Shown in pieces: positions 50,802 to 59,571 of a stretch of DNA of 64,000 bases. Each line of letters starts with the position of its first letter. Position 1 is the first letter of the stretch. The notes below the pieces were generated by a model that was given only the letters and a program-made list of their open reading frames with translations, was not told where the DNA came from and made no database searches. The DNA comes from an uncultured Collinsella sp. GTDB taxonomy: Bacteria; Actinomycetota; Coriobacteriia; Coriobacteriales; Coriobacteriaceae. The position numbers were made by a program, and so were the translations under genes. The stretch lies in the NCBI GenBank assembly GCA_900541725.1, contig UQLB01000008.1, positions 28,113 to 92,112 on the forward strand, given 5' to 3'.

Positions 50802-51743
50802 ATGTCAGAATTCATTAGGCCTCAGGTTCAGGTCGAAGAGATCAACGAGACGTCTGCTCGTGTCTCCGTCGAGCCGCTCGAGCGTGGTTACGGCGATACG
50901 CTGGGTAACTCCCTTCGTCGCGTTCTTCTGTCCTCGCTCGAGGGTGCCGCCGTCGAGGCTATTCAGATCGATGGTGCGCAGCACGAGTTCATGACCATCC
51001 CTAACATGGTCGAGGATGTCACCGACATCGTCCTGAATGTCAAGGGTCTTGTCTTCAGGGTTCTCGGCACGACCGACGAGGCGACCGCCACCATTTCGGT
51101 TGACGGCCCCTGCGAGGTCACCGGTGCGGACTTCTTTATTCCGTCCGAGTTTGAGCTGGTCAACCCCGAGCAGCACATTGCTACGCTCACCGAGGGTGGC
51201 CATCTCACCATGAGCATGCGCATCGGCTATGGCCGCGGCTATGTTTCTGGCGAGGCCAACAAGCGCGACAACGATCCCATCGGTGTGATCCACGTCGACT
51301 CGCTGTACTCGCCGGTTTCCCGTTGCGCCAAGCTCGTTGAGGCTTGCCGTGTCGGTCAGCACACCGACTACGACCGCCTTGTCCTCGAGATCGAGACCAA
51401 CGGCTCCATCGCCCCGCGCGACGCCGTGGTCCAGGCTGCCAATATCATCAACCAGCATATGGCCGCCTTTATGAACCTTGCCGAGACCCCCGAGGTCGAG
51501 GAGGAGGCTTCGATCTTCGCTCCCGAGGTCACCAACGACAACGCCGAGCTGGACAAGCAGATCGAGGATCTGGACCTTTCCGTCCGTTCCTACAACTGCC
51601 TTAAGCGCGCCAGCATTCACTCGGTCCGTCAGCTCGTTGAGTTCTCGGAGAACGATTTGCTCAACATCCGTAACTTCGGTGTTAAGTCGATCGAGGAAGT
51701 GAAGGACAAGCTTGAGTCCATGGGCCTGAGCCTGAAGGCTTAA
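50802..51743 (+). CDS. rpoA: RNA polymerase subunit alpha
   Basis: The 313-residue alpha subunit dimerises to start polymerase assembly. The N-terminal domain has EPLERGYGDTLGNSLRRVLL, and the C-terminal domain for activators and UP elements has LDLSVRSYNCLKRASIHSVR and NIRNFGVKSIEEVKDKL. RBS GGAGGT. Confidence 0.97.
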   Translation: MSEFIRPQVQVEEINETSARVSVEPLERGYGDTLGNSLRRVLLSSLEGAAVEAIQIDGAQHEFMTIPNMVEDVTDIVLNVKGLVFRVLGTTDEATATISVDGPCEVTGADFFIPSEFELVNPEQHIATLTEGGHLTMSMRIGYGRGYVSGEANKRDNDPIGVIHVDSLYSPVSRCAKLVEACRVGQHTDYDRLVLEIETNGSIAPRDAVVQAANIINQHMAAFMNLAETPEVEEEASIFAPEVTNDNAELDKQIEDLDLSVRSYNCLKRASIHSVRQLVEFSENDLLNIRNFGVKSIEEVKDKLESMGLSLKA

Positions 51744-51773
51744 TGCTTCGCATATTTGAGGAGAAACTAGACC

Positions 51774-52241
51774 ATGCGTCACAACGTTAAGAAGGGCCTG
51801 AAGCTCGGCACCGATGCGAGCCACACCAAGGCCATGAAGAAGAGCCTTGCTAAGGCCCTCTTCGAGAACGACCGCATCAAGACCACCGAGACCCGCGCTA
51901 AGGCGCTGCGTTCGGTCGTCGATCCGATCATCACTTGGGCTAAGAAGGGCGACCTGCACTCTCGTCGTCTGGCTATCGCCAAGCTCGGCGATAAGCAGCT
52001 CGTTGCCGAGATCTTCGACAAGGCTGCCCAGGGTATGTGGCAGGATCGCAACGGCGGTTATACCCGCATCATGAAGCTCGGTAACCGCAAGGGCGACAAC
52101 GCTCCCATCGTTATCATGGAGCTCGTCACCGAGCCTTGCACGCCTAAGGCCAAGAAGGCTGCTCCGGCCCCCAAGAAGGCCGCTGCTCCCAAGAAGGTCG
52201 AGGCTGCCGAGGAGGCTCCTGCTGAGGAGACCGCTGAGTAG
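51774..52241 (+). CDS. rplQ: 50S ribosomal protein L17 with Ala/Lys/Glu tail
   Basis: L17 (155 residues). The core has MRHNVKKGLKLGTDASHTKA, KTTETRAKALRSVVDPIIT and RIMKLGNRKGDNAPIVIMEL. The final 35 or so residues are a low-complexity Ala/Pro/Lys/Glu tail not present in the shorter family members. It ends the ribosomal block; a strong terminator follows. Confidence 0.96.
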   Translation: MRHNVKKGLKLGTDASHTKAMKKSLAKALFENDRIKTTETRAKALRSVVDPIITWAKKGDLHSRRLAIAKLGDKQLVAEIFDKAAQGMWQDRNGGYTRIMKLGNRKGDNAPIVIMELVTEPCTPKAKKAAPAPKKAAAPKKVEAAEEAPAEETAE

Positions 52242-52267
52242 ACAATCCGTCTGCATAGGCTATATTC

Positions 52268-52298
52268 GAGGGGTACGTTCGCGTACCCCTCTTTTTTT
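52268..52298 (+). terminator. intrinsic terminator after rplQ
   Basis: GAGGGGTACG pairs perfectly with CGTACCCCTC around a TTCG tetraloop, followed by seven T residues. Confidence 0.92.
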
Positions 52299-52333
52299 GT
52301 CGAAATGCCATTGCCTGTTTGTTGGGAGCGCCC

Positions 52334-53158
52334 ATGACCGCGCCGTCTGATTTCAATTCGATTCCAGAGCTCGATGCCACGCTCGTTTTCCGCGTGGCAT
52401 ACGATGGCTCGTCCTATAGCGGCTTTGCCGAGCAGCCGGGACAGACGACGGTTGCGGGTGAGCTGCGTCGAGCCATCGAGACGCTGCTTCGCCGTCCGAT
52501 CGATCTGACGTGCGCGGGTCGCACCGATGCCGGCGTGCATGCCGTGGCTCAGTACATCAGCGTGCCCGTAACGGACGCTGAGCTCGCCCTAACGCGCCGT
52601 AGGTGGCTGCGGGCTATGGATGCCCTGCTGCCCAAAGATATCGCCATCAACGAGGTCTACAAGGCCCGTAAAGGCTTTTCTGCACGTTTTGACGCGCGTT
52701 CCCGTACGTATACGTACCGTATTGCCGATCGAGATGCGCGCCCCGTGCTGTCCCGCGGTGCGGTGTGGTGGCATCGCTATCCCTTGGATGTTGAGGCTAT
52801 GTCTGCTGCCTGCCCCGCGCTGCTGGGCGAGCAGGACTTTAAAAGCTTTTGCAAGGTTGCTTCTGCCGTGGGCAAACCTACGCACCGCTGCGTAATGCGC
52901 GCCGAGTTTGGCCATGAGGTTGCGTTTGGCGAGGACATCCTGACGTTTACCATCGAGGGCAATGCGTTTCTGCATTCGATGGTCCGTACGATCGTTGGCA
53001 CGCTTGTCGCGATTGGCATGCATCGCCGTGAACCCGAGTGGATGCGCGAAGTCATCGATGCTTGCGACCGTACCGCTGCGGGCCCCACGGCTCCTGCCTG
53101 CGGCCTTACGTTTATGGGCGTGGATTACGATCCCGCCGAGCTCGTCGTGCTCGACTAG
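52334..53158 (+). CDS. truA: tRNA pseudouridine synthase A
   Basis: Makes pseudouridine at positions 38-40 of tRNA. The 274-residue protein has the catalytic motif CAGRTDAGVHAVAQ (catalytic Asp), FRVAYDGSSYSGFAEQPGQ near the N-terminus and SFCKVASAV plus FLHSMVRTIVGTLVAIG in the C-terminal half. ATG 52334 follows GGGAGC; upstream TTG codons are in frame too. truA after rplQ is a common order. Confidence 0.93.
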   Translation: MTAPSDFNSIPELDATLVFRVAYDGSSYSGFAEQPGQTTVAGELRRAIETLLRRPIDLTCAGRTDAGVHAVAQYISVPVTDAELALTRRRWLRAMDALLPKDIAINEVYKARKGFSARFDARSRTYTYRIADRDARPVLSRGAVWWHRYPLDVEAMSAACPALLGEQDFKSFCKVASAVGKPTHRCVMRAEFGHEVAFGEDILTFTIEGNAFLHSMVRTIVGTLVAIGMHRREPEWMREVIDACDRTAAGPTAPACGLTFMGVDYDPAELVVLD

Positions 53159-53319
53159 GGGAGGGCTCGACGCGTCGTGCGTCGACACCCATTATCTGTG
53201 GGCTGCGCGTGTGCAACATCTGTTCTTGGCGTGCAATACAACCGGTGTCTCATTGCTTTTATTGCCGGGGTGTACCATGAACCACGGTTTGATTCATTGC
53301 TGTCGAGAGGACGGATAAC

Positions 53320-54360
53320 TTGGTTCGACGTGGCTCGCATCCGCGACTTTCGGTGATCCTTGTGGTAGAAGGTTCGCCCAGCTATGCGATGCGTGCGCTC
53401 GAGAGTATCCAGAACCAAGACCTCTACGATTTGCAGATTGTCGTTGTTTGCCGCGATGCTGCGCCCGGTGTGCGCCATTCGCTTCAAGTTGCTGCCGACA
53501 GGGACATCCATATTGATTTGATTGACGTCGAGGACGCGAAGCGCGGCGCTTGCCTTCGTGCCGGTTTTGCTGTCTCGCGCGGCTCTCAAATCATCGCTAT
53601 GAACGCCGATGAGTGGTTTGCTCCGCAGTCCCTTTCCAAGATGGTCGATATCGCGTGCGATACTGCGGCAGACATAGTGTTCCCCACGGTGTCGCTCGAC
53701 CGCTATGATGCACATCGAGAACGCCATTCGCGCGTCTTGGATGCTGCCTCTATTGCCATAGAAGACGAGTCTTCTATGGTGACTGGGCTGCCCCAGTTGA
53801 TTTTGGGCGGCCTAGTCGCTCAGACCTCTGGCGTGATGTATAGCCGTCCGCTGTTTGAGGCATGCCTGTCGCGCGGCAAGGCGTACCGTACGGTTGAGTT
53901 TATGGCTTATGCGCTCTCGCAGGCACGATTCGTGTCCGGCTGCGGCGACGCTTGTTTCCACGCGGTGGCACCTAAGCTTACAGATGCCTTTGATCCCACC
54001 ATGTATGCCAGGATATCCGATGACACTCGAGCGCTCGACGAGCTTGCGGACTCACTCTCGGAAGCAGATAGCGGTGGTCGGCTCAAGCTGGCAAGCCAAA
54101 AGTTCTACTTTGCCGGACTGGTCGCCTGCATCGAGAATTTGTGTCTTAGCCCGCATGGAGTGTCGTCAATCGAGCGTTCCGCCCGCATGCGTGATATGCT
54201 CGAGGCGCCTCGAACCCGTCAGATGGTCGCCGCGCTCAAGGATAACCATCGGGGACTCGGTTTGTTGTTTGGGCCGATCGCCAGCGCCAAGCCCGCGCGC
54301 TGCGTGATGTGTACGCATCTGGCAGCTTTTCTTAACCGGACGGGCGCAAAAACCGCCTAA
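53320..54360 (+). CDS. glycosyltransferase family 2-like protein
   Basis: A 346-residue protein with a GT-A-like N-terminal part: LSVILVVEGSPSYAMRALES, LQIVVVCRD, and GSQIIAMNADEWFAPQSLSK, in which NADEW takes the place of the usual DxD. The region after residue 120 is not typical of GT2, and no membrane segment is seen. It may be a cytoplasmic transferase or a degenerate one. The TTG start has the RBS GAGAGGAC. A palindrome and argR follow. Confidence 0.65.
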   Translation: MVRRGSHPRLSVILVVEGSPSYAMRALESIQNQDLYDLQIVVVCRDAAPGVRHSLQVAADRDIHIDLIDVEDAKRGACLRAGFAVSRGSQIIAMNADEWFAPQSLSKMVDIACDTAADIVFPTVSLDRYDAHRERHSRVLDAASIAIEDESSMVTGLPQLILGGLVAQTSGVMYSRPLFEACLSRGKAYRTVEFMAYALSQARFVSGCGDACFHAVAPKLTDAFDPTMYARISDDTRALDELADSLSEADSGGRLKLASQKFYFAGLVACIENLCLSPHGVSSIERSARMRDMLEAPRTRQMVAALKDNHRGLGLLFGPIASAKPARCVMCTHLAAFLNRTGAKTA

Positions 54361-54368
54361 ACGGCTCA

Positions 54369-54402
54369 TTTCGAAACAAATTTGCATAGAATTGTTTCGA
54401 AA
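54369..54402. promoter_or_regulatory. 11-bp inverted repeat upstream of argR
   Basis: TTTCGAAACAA (54369-54379) and TTGTTTCGAAA (54392-54402) are exact inverted repeats, 12 bases apart, 91 bases before the argR ATG. It could be an operator or a weak hairpin; it does not look like the classical ARG box. Confidence 0.5.
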
Positions 54403-54492
54403 TGCGTTCTTATACACAAAAGCCTTCAAATAGCGTTAAACTATTCAGTCACTGATTGATTGTCTCCGCCATCTTTTGGAGAGAGGGTTTGT

Positions 54493-54930
54493 ATGGCTAA
54501 AAAACGCAATGGGCGCCAGGATGCCATTAGAGATATTGTGCGCAATAAGGACGTCCGCACGCAGCGCGTGCTGGTCGATGAGCTCCGCGCTATGGGCTTT
54601 GATTGCACGCAGGCGACTGTCTCTCGCGATATTGCCGATATGGGGCTGCGTAAGCTCCCCGAGGGTATCTATGTTCTGGCAGAGGACCTGCACCTGCAGC
54701 GTATGGTTTCCGAGCTCGTAACGGGCGTTCTGCGCACCGATAATCTGGTTATGATCAAGGCTCAGCCTGGTACGGCTTCCGGCATCGCCGCCGCCGTTGA
54801 TGCGGCAGAGTTGCCCGATGTGCTTGGCTCGCTTGCCGGCAACGATACGATTTTGGTTATTGCCCAGACGGCCGAGGACGGCGAGCGTCTCGAGGCGCTG
54901 ATCAATAAGCTGAGCAATTCTCGCAAGTAG
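54493..54930 (+). CDS. argR: ArgR family arginine repressor
   Basis: A 145-residue regulator of arginine metabolism. The N-terminal winged helix has RQDAIRDIVRNKDVRTQRVL and TQATVSRDIADMGLRKLPEG; the C-terminal hexamerisation and arginine-binding domain has PGTASGIAAAVDAAELPDVL and GNDTILVIAQTAEDGERL. ATG 54493 follows GGAGAGAGGG. No arginine genes are nearby. Confidence 0.93.
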   Translation: MAKKRNGRQDAIRDIVRNKDVRTQRVLVDELRAMGFDCTQATVSRDIADMGLRKLPEGIYVLAEDLHLQRMVSELVTGVLRTDNLVMIKAQPGTASGIAAAVDAAELPDVLGSLAGNDTILVIAQTAEDGERLEALINKLSNSRK

Positions 54931-54979
54931 GCGTGCGGGTCGTGCGCTCGGCACTGTGTGCGTGACATGGTGGCTTGTA

Positions 54980-55011
54980 AGGGGGTATCGACGTTGGTCG
55001 GTACCCCCTAT
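54980..55011 (+). terminator. terminator after argR
   Basis: AGGGGGTATCGAC pairs with GTCGGTACCCCCT (one G-T pair) around a 4-base loop. The T-run is weak (ATATTG). Confidence 0.65.
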
Positions 55012-55057
55012 ATTGTTTGCCGGTATAAAGGCCGTCCACCAGGTCGCTTTAAACTAA

Positions 55058-55099
55058 AAGGCCCCCGAGCACTTTAATAAGCTGCTCGGGGGCCTTGTT
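55058..55099 (-). terminator. terminator of the penicillin-binding protein gene
   Basis: A perfect 13-bp stem (55058-55070 with 55084-55096). On the minus strand it is followed by a T-rich stretch, so it mainly serves the penicillin-binding protein; it may also stop transcripts from argR. Confidence 0.85.
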
Positions 55100-55119
55100 G
55101 CTAATGGCCGGATGAATTT

Positions 55120-57354
55120 CTAGCCAACCGTATCGTCAGGCGTGGGCGAGGGGTCGGGAGTGGGTGTAGGCGTAGGCGTAGGCGAGGGGTCGGGAGTGGG
55201 TGTAGGCGTAGGCGTAGGCGTGCCGCCATCGCCGCCGGTCGAACCACCAGTGGAGCCGCCCGTCGAGCCACCGGTCGTACCGGTGCCGCCGGTGGTGTCG
55301 CCGCCCGTGGTCTCGGTGGTCGTGGTCGTCGTGGTAGTCGTTGTGGTGGTTTCCTCTTCGTCCTCGTTCTCGTCCTTGTCGTCGTTCTCCGTCTTCTTGG
55401 TGTTGTTGGTGCCGTAGAACTTCCAGACGCTGTTGTTCTTGTAGGTGGGCGCCGTTCCGGTCGCAAACTCCTCGCGCTCGGTACCGGTCAGAACGGTGTT
55501 CATAAACCGCTTAAAGACAGGCAGGTTGGTGCTGTCGCCCAGCAGGTCTGTGCCGTATTTTTGGATGGGAATCTCGCCCGCGGAATAGCCGGTCCACAGG
55601 GCGCACGCCAGCTGCGGGGTATAGCCGCAGAACCACAGGTTGGTGGTGTTGTCGGTGGTGCCCGTCTTGCCGGCATAGGGCTGGTTGACGCTCAGGGCGC
55701 CGGCAGCACCCGTACCGCCGCCCTTCATGACGCCGGACAGAACATCGGTGACCGCGGCGGCCTCGCCCTCGGTAAGTACCTGTGAGGGATTGTCGGTGTG
55801 CTGGTACAGCACCGAACCGGTACGAGAGTCAATCTCGGTGATGGCGATCGGCTGGCGATAGTAGCCGCCGTTGGCAAACGTCGCGTAGGCGGCGGCCATC
55901 TCGAGCGGCGAGATCGAGCCGGTGCCGAGGGTCATGACGGGAACGTCCTCGATGTTGTCCTTGGCGGGATCGATGCCGAGCTTTTTGACGAGCGAGATGA
56001 TCTTGCTGTTGCCGACGGCTTCCGCCACCTGGATGTAGCCGGTGTTGGAGGAGTATGCCGTCGCCTGCTTAAGCGTGATGTTGCCATAGCTATGCTTGTC
56101 GTAGTTTTGGACCTCGGTCGTGGTGCCCTTGGCCTTGAGCGGCGAGTTGCAGTTGAGGGTGACGTTGGGGTTCATGCCGTTTTGGATGGCAGTTGCCAGC
56201 GTAAAGGCCTTAAAGGTGGAGCCGACGGGACGCTTGGCCGTGGCATGGTTTACGTGGTTCTCGTCGGCGTTGTAATCGTAGCCGCCCACCATGCACTTGA
56301 TGTAGCCGGTCTTGGGGTCGACGACGACCATGCCCATGTCCAGGCCGTCGAGCGAGAGCGTGTCGAGCTGCTCGCGAACGGCATTCTCTGCCACCTGCTG
56401 CATCGTGGGGTCGATGGTGGTCTTGACGGTCAGGCCGCCCTTAAAGAGCACGTCGGTCGAGAACTCCTGCTCCAGCAGCTGCTTAACATAGGCGACAAAG
56501 TAGGGCTGCGAGTATACGTCAACGCCGCTGCCCGAGATTTCGGTCACGTTGAGGGTGATGGGCTCGGCCTGTGCGGCATCGTGCTCCTCCTGCGTAATGT
56601 GGCCCAGGCGCAGCATGTTGTCGAGGACCTTGTTGCGACGGGACAGCGCCAGGTCGGGGTTGACCGTGGGGTCGTACTGCGAGGGCGAGTTGGGAAGGCC
56701 GATCAACAGCGCGGCCTCGCTCAGGGTGAGGTCTGCGGCGCTCTTGGACAGGTAGGTCTCGGCGGCGGCCTCAATACCGTAGGCGCCGTGACCGTAATAG
56801 ATGGTGTTGAGGTACATCATGAGGATCTCGTCTTTGGAGTACATGTCCTCCATCTTTACGGCGATGTAGGCCTCGCGCACCTTACGCTCGATGGTCGAGT
56901 CGAACTGCTCCTCCTGCAGGATGGTGTTGCGCACCAGCTGCTGGGTGATAGTCGAGGCGCCTTCGTGCCCGCCGCCGAGGGTTGCCACCGCAGCACGCGC
57001 GATACCCCACAGGTCGATACCGCCGTGCTCGTAGAAGCGCTCGTCCTCGACGTCAACGGTGCCCTGTAGCACGTAGGGGGAGACCTTGTCCTTGGTGATG
57101 GACTTGCGGTTTTGCGTGTAGAAGCTCGCGATCTTGTTGCCGTTGCAGTCGACGATCTCGGTGGGCTCGCTCACCAGATACGCGTTGGCGTCGGTGTAGT
57201 CGGGCAGATCGGACAGCCAGCGGTTGACGTTGCCGACCATGCCGATGCCAAATGCCACGCCCGCAATCAGCAAAAAGCCCAAAAACGAGAGCAGGATTAT
57301 GGGCAGGGCATGCGTCTTTGAACGGCTGCGTCCCTGTCGTTGGCGAGGACCCAT
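55120..57354 (-). CDS. class A penicillin-binding protein (PBP1A-like)
   Basis: A 744-residue bifunctional peptidoglycan synthase anchored by one N-terminal membrane helix (about residues 17-38). The GT51 transglycosylase has VEDERFYEHGG, GASTITQQLVRN and MYLNTIYYGHGAYGIEAAA. The transpeptidase has RPVGSTFKAF (STFK with active Ser), SSNTGY (SxN) and GKTGTTD (KTG). The C-terminus is a low-complexity tail: acidic, then 12 Thr, Gly/Thr repeats and (PT)n repeats. ATG 57354 has RBS GGAGGT; the frame is open 41 codons further. Divergent from the U32 gene at 57517. Confidence 0.94.
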   Translation of the reverse strand: MGPRQRQGRSRSKTHALPIILLSFLGFLLIAGVAFGIGMVGNVNRWLSDLPDYTDANAYLVSEPTEIVDCNGNKIASFYTQNRKSITKDKVSPYVLQGTVDVEDERFYEHGGIDLWGIARAAVATLGGGHEGASTITQQLVRNTILQEEQFDSTIERKVREAYIAVKMEDMYSKDEILMMYLNTIYYGHGAYGIEAAAETYLSKSAADLTLSEAALLIGLPNSPSQYDPTVNPDLALSRRNKVLDNMLRLGHITQEEHDAAQAEPITLNVTEISGSGVDVYSQPYFVAYVKQLLEQEFSTDVLFKGGLTVKTTIDPTMQQVAENAVREQLDTLSLDGLDMGMVVVDPKTGYIKCMVGGYDYNADENHVNHATAKRPVGSTFKAFTLATAIQNGMNPNVTLNCNSPLKAKGTTTEVQNYDKHSYGNITLKQATAYSSNTGYIQVAEAVGNSKIISLVKKLGIDPAKDNIEDVPVMTLGTGSISPLEMAAAYATFANGGYYRQPIAITEIDSRTGSVLYQHTDNPSQVLTEGEAAAVTDVLSGVMKGGGTGAAGALSVNQPYAGKTGTTDNTTNLWFCGYTPQLACALWTGYSAGEIPIQKYGTDLLGDSTNLPVFKRFMNTVLTGTEREEFATGTAPTYKNNSVWKFYGTNNTKKTENDDKDENEDEEETTTTTTTTTTTTETTGGDTTGGTGTTGGSTGGSTGGSTGGDGGTPTPTPTPTPDPSPTPTPTPTPDPSPTPDDTVG
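55145..55216. repeat. exact 36-bp tandem duplication in the PBP tail
   Basis: Bases 55145-55180 and 55181-55216 are identical, and inside each GTAGGC is repeated. It codes for two identical 12-residue Pro/Thr/Asp blocks. In-frame copy-number change by slippage would alter only tail length. Confidence 0.88.
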
Positions 57355-57516
57355 ATATTGACCTCCAGGTATGTCGTGCCGGACGGCGGATGTGCCGTCG
57401 GGGCAGGATGGACATAAGTTATTACACGATAAACCAAACGGGGCGCGCGAGGCCTCGTGTATGCTGGAAGACGGCATTTTTCAGAGTGAATGCATACCTT
57501 GGTAAGGAGTTTGCCG

Positions 57517-59475
57517 ATGGCGATTCGGGCGATGGGGCCGAGCGGACAACACAAGACTGGATTGGATGCTGCCGGTGCGGCGCTGCCCGAGCTGCTGGCG
57601 CCGGCGGGCGGGCTCGACCAGATGTTTGCGGCCATCGCCGCGGGCGCCGATGCCATCTATGCGGGGTTGGGCGGCTTTAACGCCCGTGTGAGTGCGCACG
57701 GTTTTACCGACGACGAGTTTGCGCGCGGCTGCGCCGTGGCGCATGCCCATGGCGTGCGTGTGTACGTGACGCTCAACGTGTTCGTGTTTGACGATGAGTT
57801 GTCCGACGCGGTGGCGTTGGGAGCTCATGCACTGGAGCTGGGCGCCGATGCTCTGATTGTCGCCGATGCCGGGCTGGCCTGCGCGCTGCGCACGGCGATT
57901 CCCGGGGTCGAGATTCACCTGTCCACGCAGGCGGGCGTTCATAGCGAGGGTGCCGTGCGGCTTGCCGCCGATGAGCTGGGGGTCGAGCGCGTGACGACGG
58001 CGCGCGAGCTGACGGTCGACGAGATTGCGGCGCTATGTGCCACGGGCGTGCCCATCGAGGTATTCTGCCACGGTGCGATTTGCATCGGCTATTCGGGGGC
58101 GTGCGAGTTCTCGGCCCTGCGGCGTGGGCGCTCGGCGATGCGCGGCGACTGCACGCAGCCGTGCCGTCTGGCGTACGACCTGGTGGACGAGGCGGGGCAG
58201 AGCGTTGTCGCCGTCGAGGGAGATCGCCTGCTGTGCCCGCGCGACTATCTGGGTATTGCGCATCTGCCCGAGCTTGTAGATGCCGGCGTGGCGTCGCTCA
58301 AGATCGAGGGGCGCATGAAGAACCCCGATTACGTATTCAACGTGGTGCGGGTGTGGCGCCGAGCACTCGATATGCTGTGCGACGGCGCGTGGGACCCCGG
58401 TGCCGTGGAAGAGCTTGAGCGCGAGCTGGGAAGGTCGTTTAACCGTGGGTTTACCGATGCGTACCTGCGAGGGCGTTCGGGTGCCGAGCTGATGAGCTTT
58501 GAGCGCGCAATTAACCAGGGCGTGCGCGTGGGGCGCTTGGTCGCTGTGGGCCACGAAGAGGTGACCGTTGAGCTCGACGCCGCCGTGGCGGCGGGTGACA
58601 CGCTCGAGATTCGGTTCTATCCGGGTGCCGACGCGCGTCCCGATGTGCCCAAGCGCTGGCCGCAGGTGCCCTGTCCGGTGGATGCCGCAGCGGGGGAGCG
58701 CGTCGTCGTGCATTGCAAGCGTAAAGTGGACGTGGGCTGCGAGGTGTACCTGATTCGCAGCGCCGGCGTGTTGGATCAGACGGCGGCGGTGTTGGAGCGC
58801 ATGCGGGCCGAGGCGGATGCGATTGCGCCCGTTGCGCGTGCCGTTGAGGTGCTGCCCTTTGAGGACGTTGCGGTGGATGGCGGTGCGTCCACGGAGTTGG
58901 TGGAGTGCGCGGTTCCCACTCGCATGGTTTTTGCTTGGCAGCTGATGGATGCCGACCCGCGCGGAGAACTTGATTTGTCCGACGCCGTTGTGGTGCTTGA
59001 CGAGGTGTGCCGCACGGGTGACGCTGACTGGACCCGCTCACTGATACAGCGTGCCGGGCGCGTCGTCTGCCGCAACCTGGGACAGGTGGTGATCGCTCGC
59101 GAGCTGGGCGTGACGTTTGACGTGGCGGCGCCGGTGTTCTGCGCGAATCGGGCCACGCTTACCTGGCTGCGCGGACTCGGTGCGGGGCGGGTGTGCTTGC
59201 CGGCGGAGTTGCTCGGCAATGATGCGGAGCGTATTGCCGAACTGGCCGCTGAACCCGGCGTCTTGGGTCCGGTCGACGCCGACCGTCCCGAGCTTATGGT
59301 GTGCGAGCACTGCCTGCTGACCGCCGAGGGCGTCTGCGCCACCGATGCGACGGGACAGGTTCGTTGCCGCGACTGCTTGCGTCGTCGGCAGGTACGCTAT
59401 CTGGTCGAGCGTGACGGTACACGTCTGCCAGTTGCCATTGACGCATGCGGCAGGACGAGGATTTTCCTGTCGTAG
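57517..59475 (+). CDS. U32 family protein (collagenase-like; short form)
   Basis: A 652-residue U32 protein. The N-terminus has PELLAPAGGLDQMFAAIAAG, and the family signature reads EVFCHGAICIGYSGACEFSA near residue 180, then RGDCTQPCRLAYDLVDEAGQ. The C-terminal part has Cys clusters (CEHCLLTAEGVC, CRDCLRR). It resembles the long form at 12152 but lacks its extra C-terminal domain. Family members take part in rRNA hydroxylation, tRNA modification or ubiquinone synthesis. ATG 57517 follows TAAGGAG; an ATG 9 codons earlier has no RBS. Confidence 0.84.
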   Translation: MAIRAMGPSGQHKTGLDAAGAALPELLAPAGGLDQMFAAIAAGADAIYAGLGGFNARVSAHGFTDDEFARGCAVAHAHGVRVYVTLNVFVFDDELSDAVALGAHALELGADALIVADAGLACALRTAIPGVEIHLSTQAGVHSEGAVRLAADELGVERVTTARELTVDEIAALCATGVPIEVFCHGAICIGYSGACEFSALRRGRSAMRGDCTQPCRLAYDLVDEAGQSVVAVEGDRLLCPRDYLGIAHLPELVDAGVASLKIEGRMKNPDYVFNVVRVWRRALDMLCDGAWDPGAVEELERELGRSFNRGFTDAYLRGRSGAELMSFERAINQGVRVGRLVAVGHEEVTVELDAAVAAGDTLEIRFYPGADARPDVPKRWPQVPCPVDAAAGERVVVHCKRKVDVGCEVYLIRSAGVLDQTAAVLERMRAEADAIAPVARAVEVLPFEDVAVDGGASTELVECAVPTRMVFAWQLMDADPRGELDLSDAVVVLDEVCRTGDADWTRSLIQRAGRVVCRNLGQVVIARELGVTFDVAAPVFCANRATLTWLRGLGAGRVCLPAELLGNDAERIAELAAEPGVLGPVDADRPELMVCEHCLLTAEGVCATDATGQVRCRDCLRRRQVRYLVERDGTRLPVAIDACGRTRIFLS

Positions 59476-59571
59476 GTGCTGCGTCGCGTCAGTTTGTTAT
59501 CATAAGAGAGTTTATGGACTTCCAGCACCGCCGTTTTCGGCGAGGGTGCTATAGCAAAAGGAGGATACCCA

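Noticed and set aside
59476..59571. T-box leader upstream of tyrS
   Set aside because: Only 96 bases separate the genes, without a T-box sequence or an antiterminator/terminator pair.
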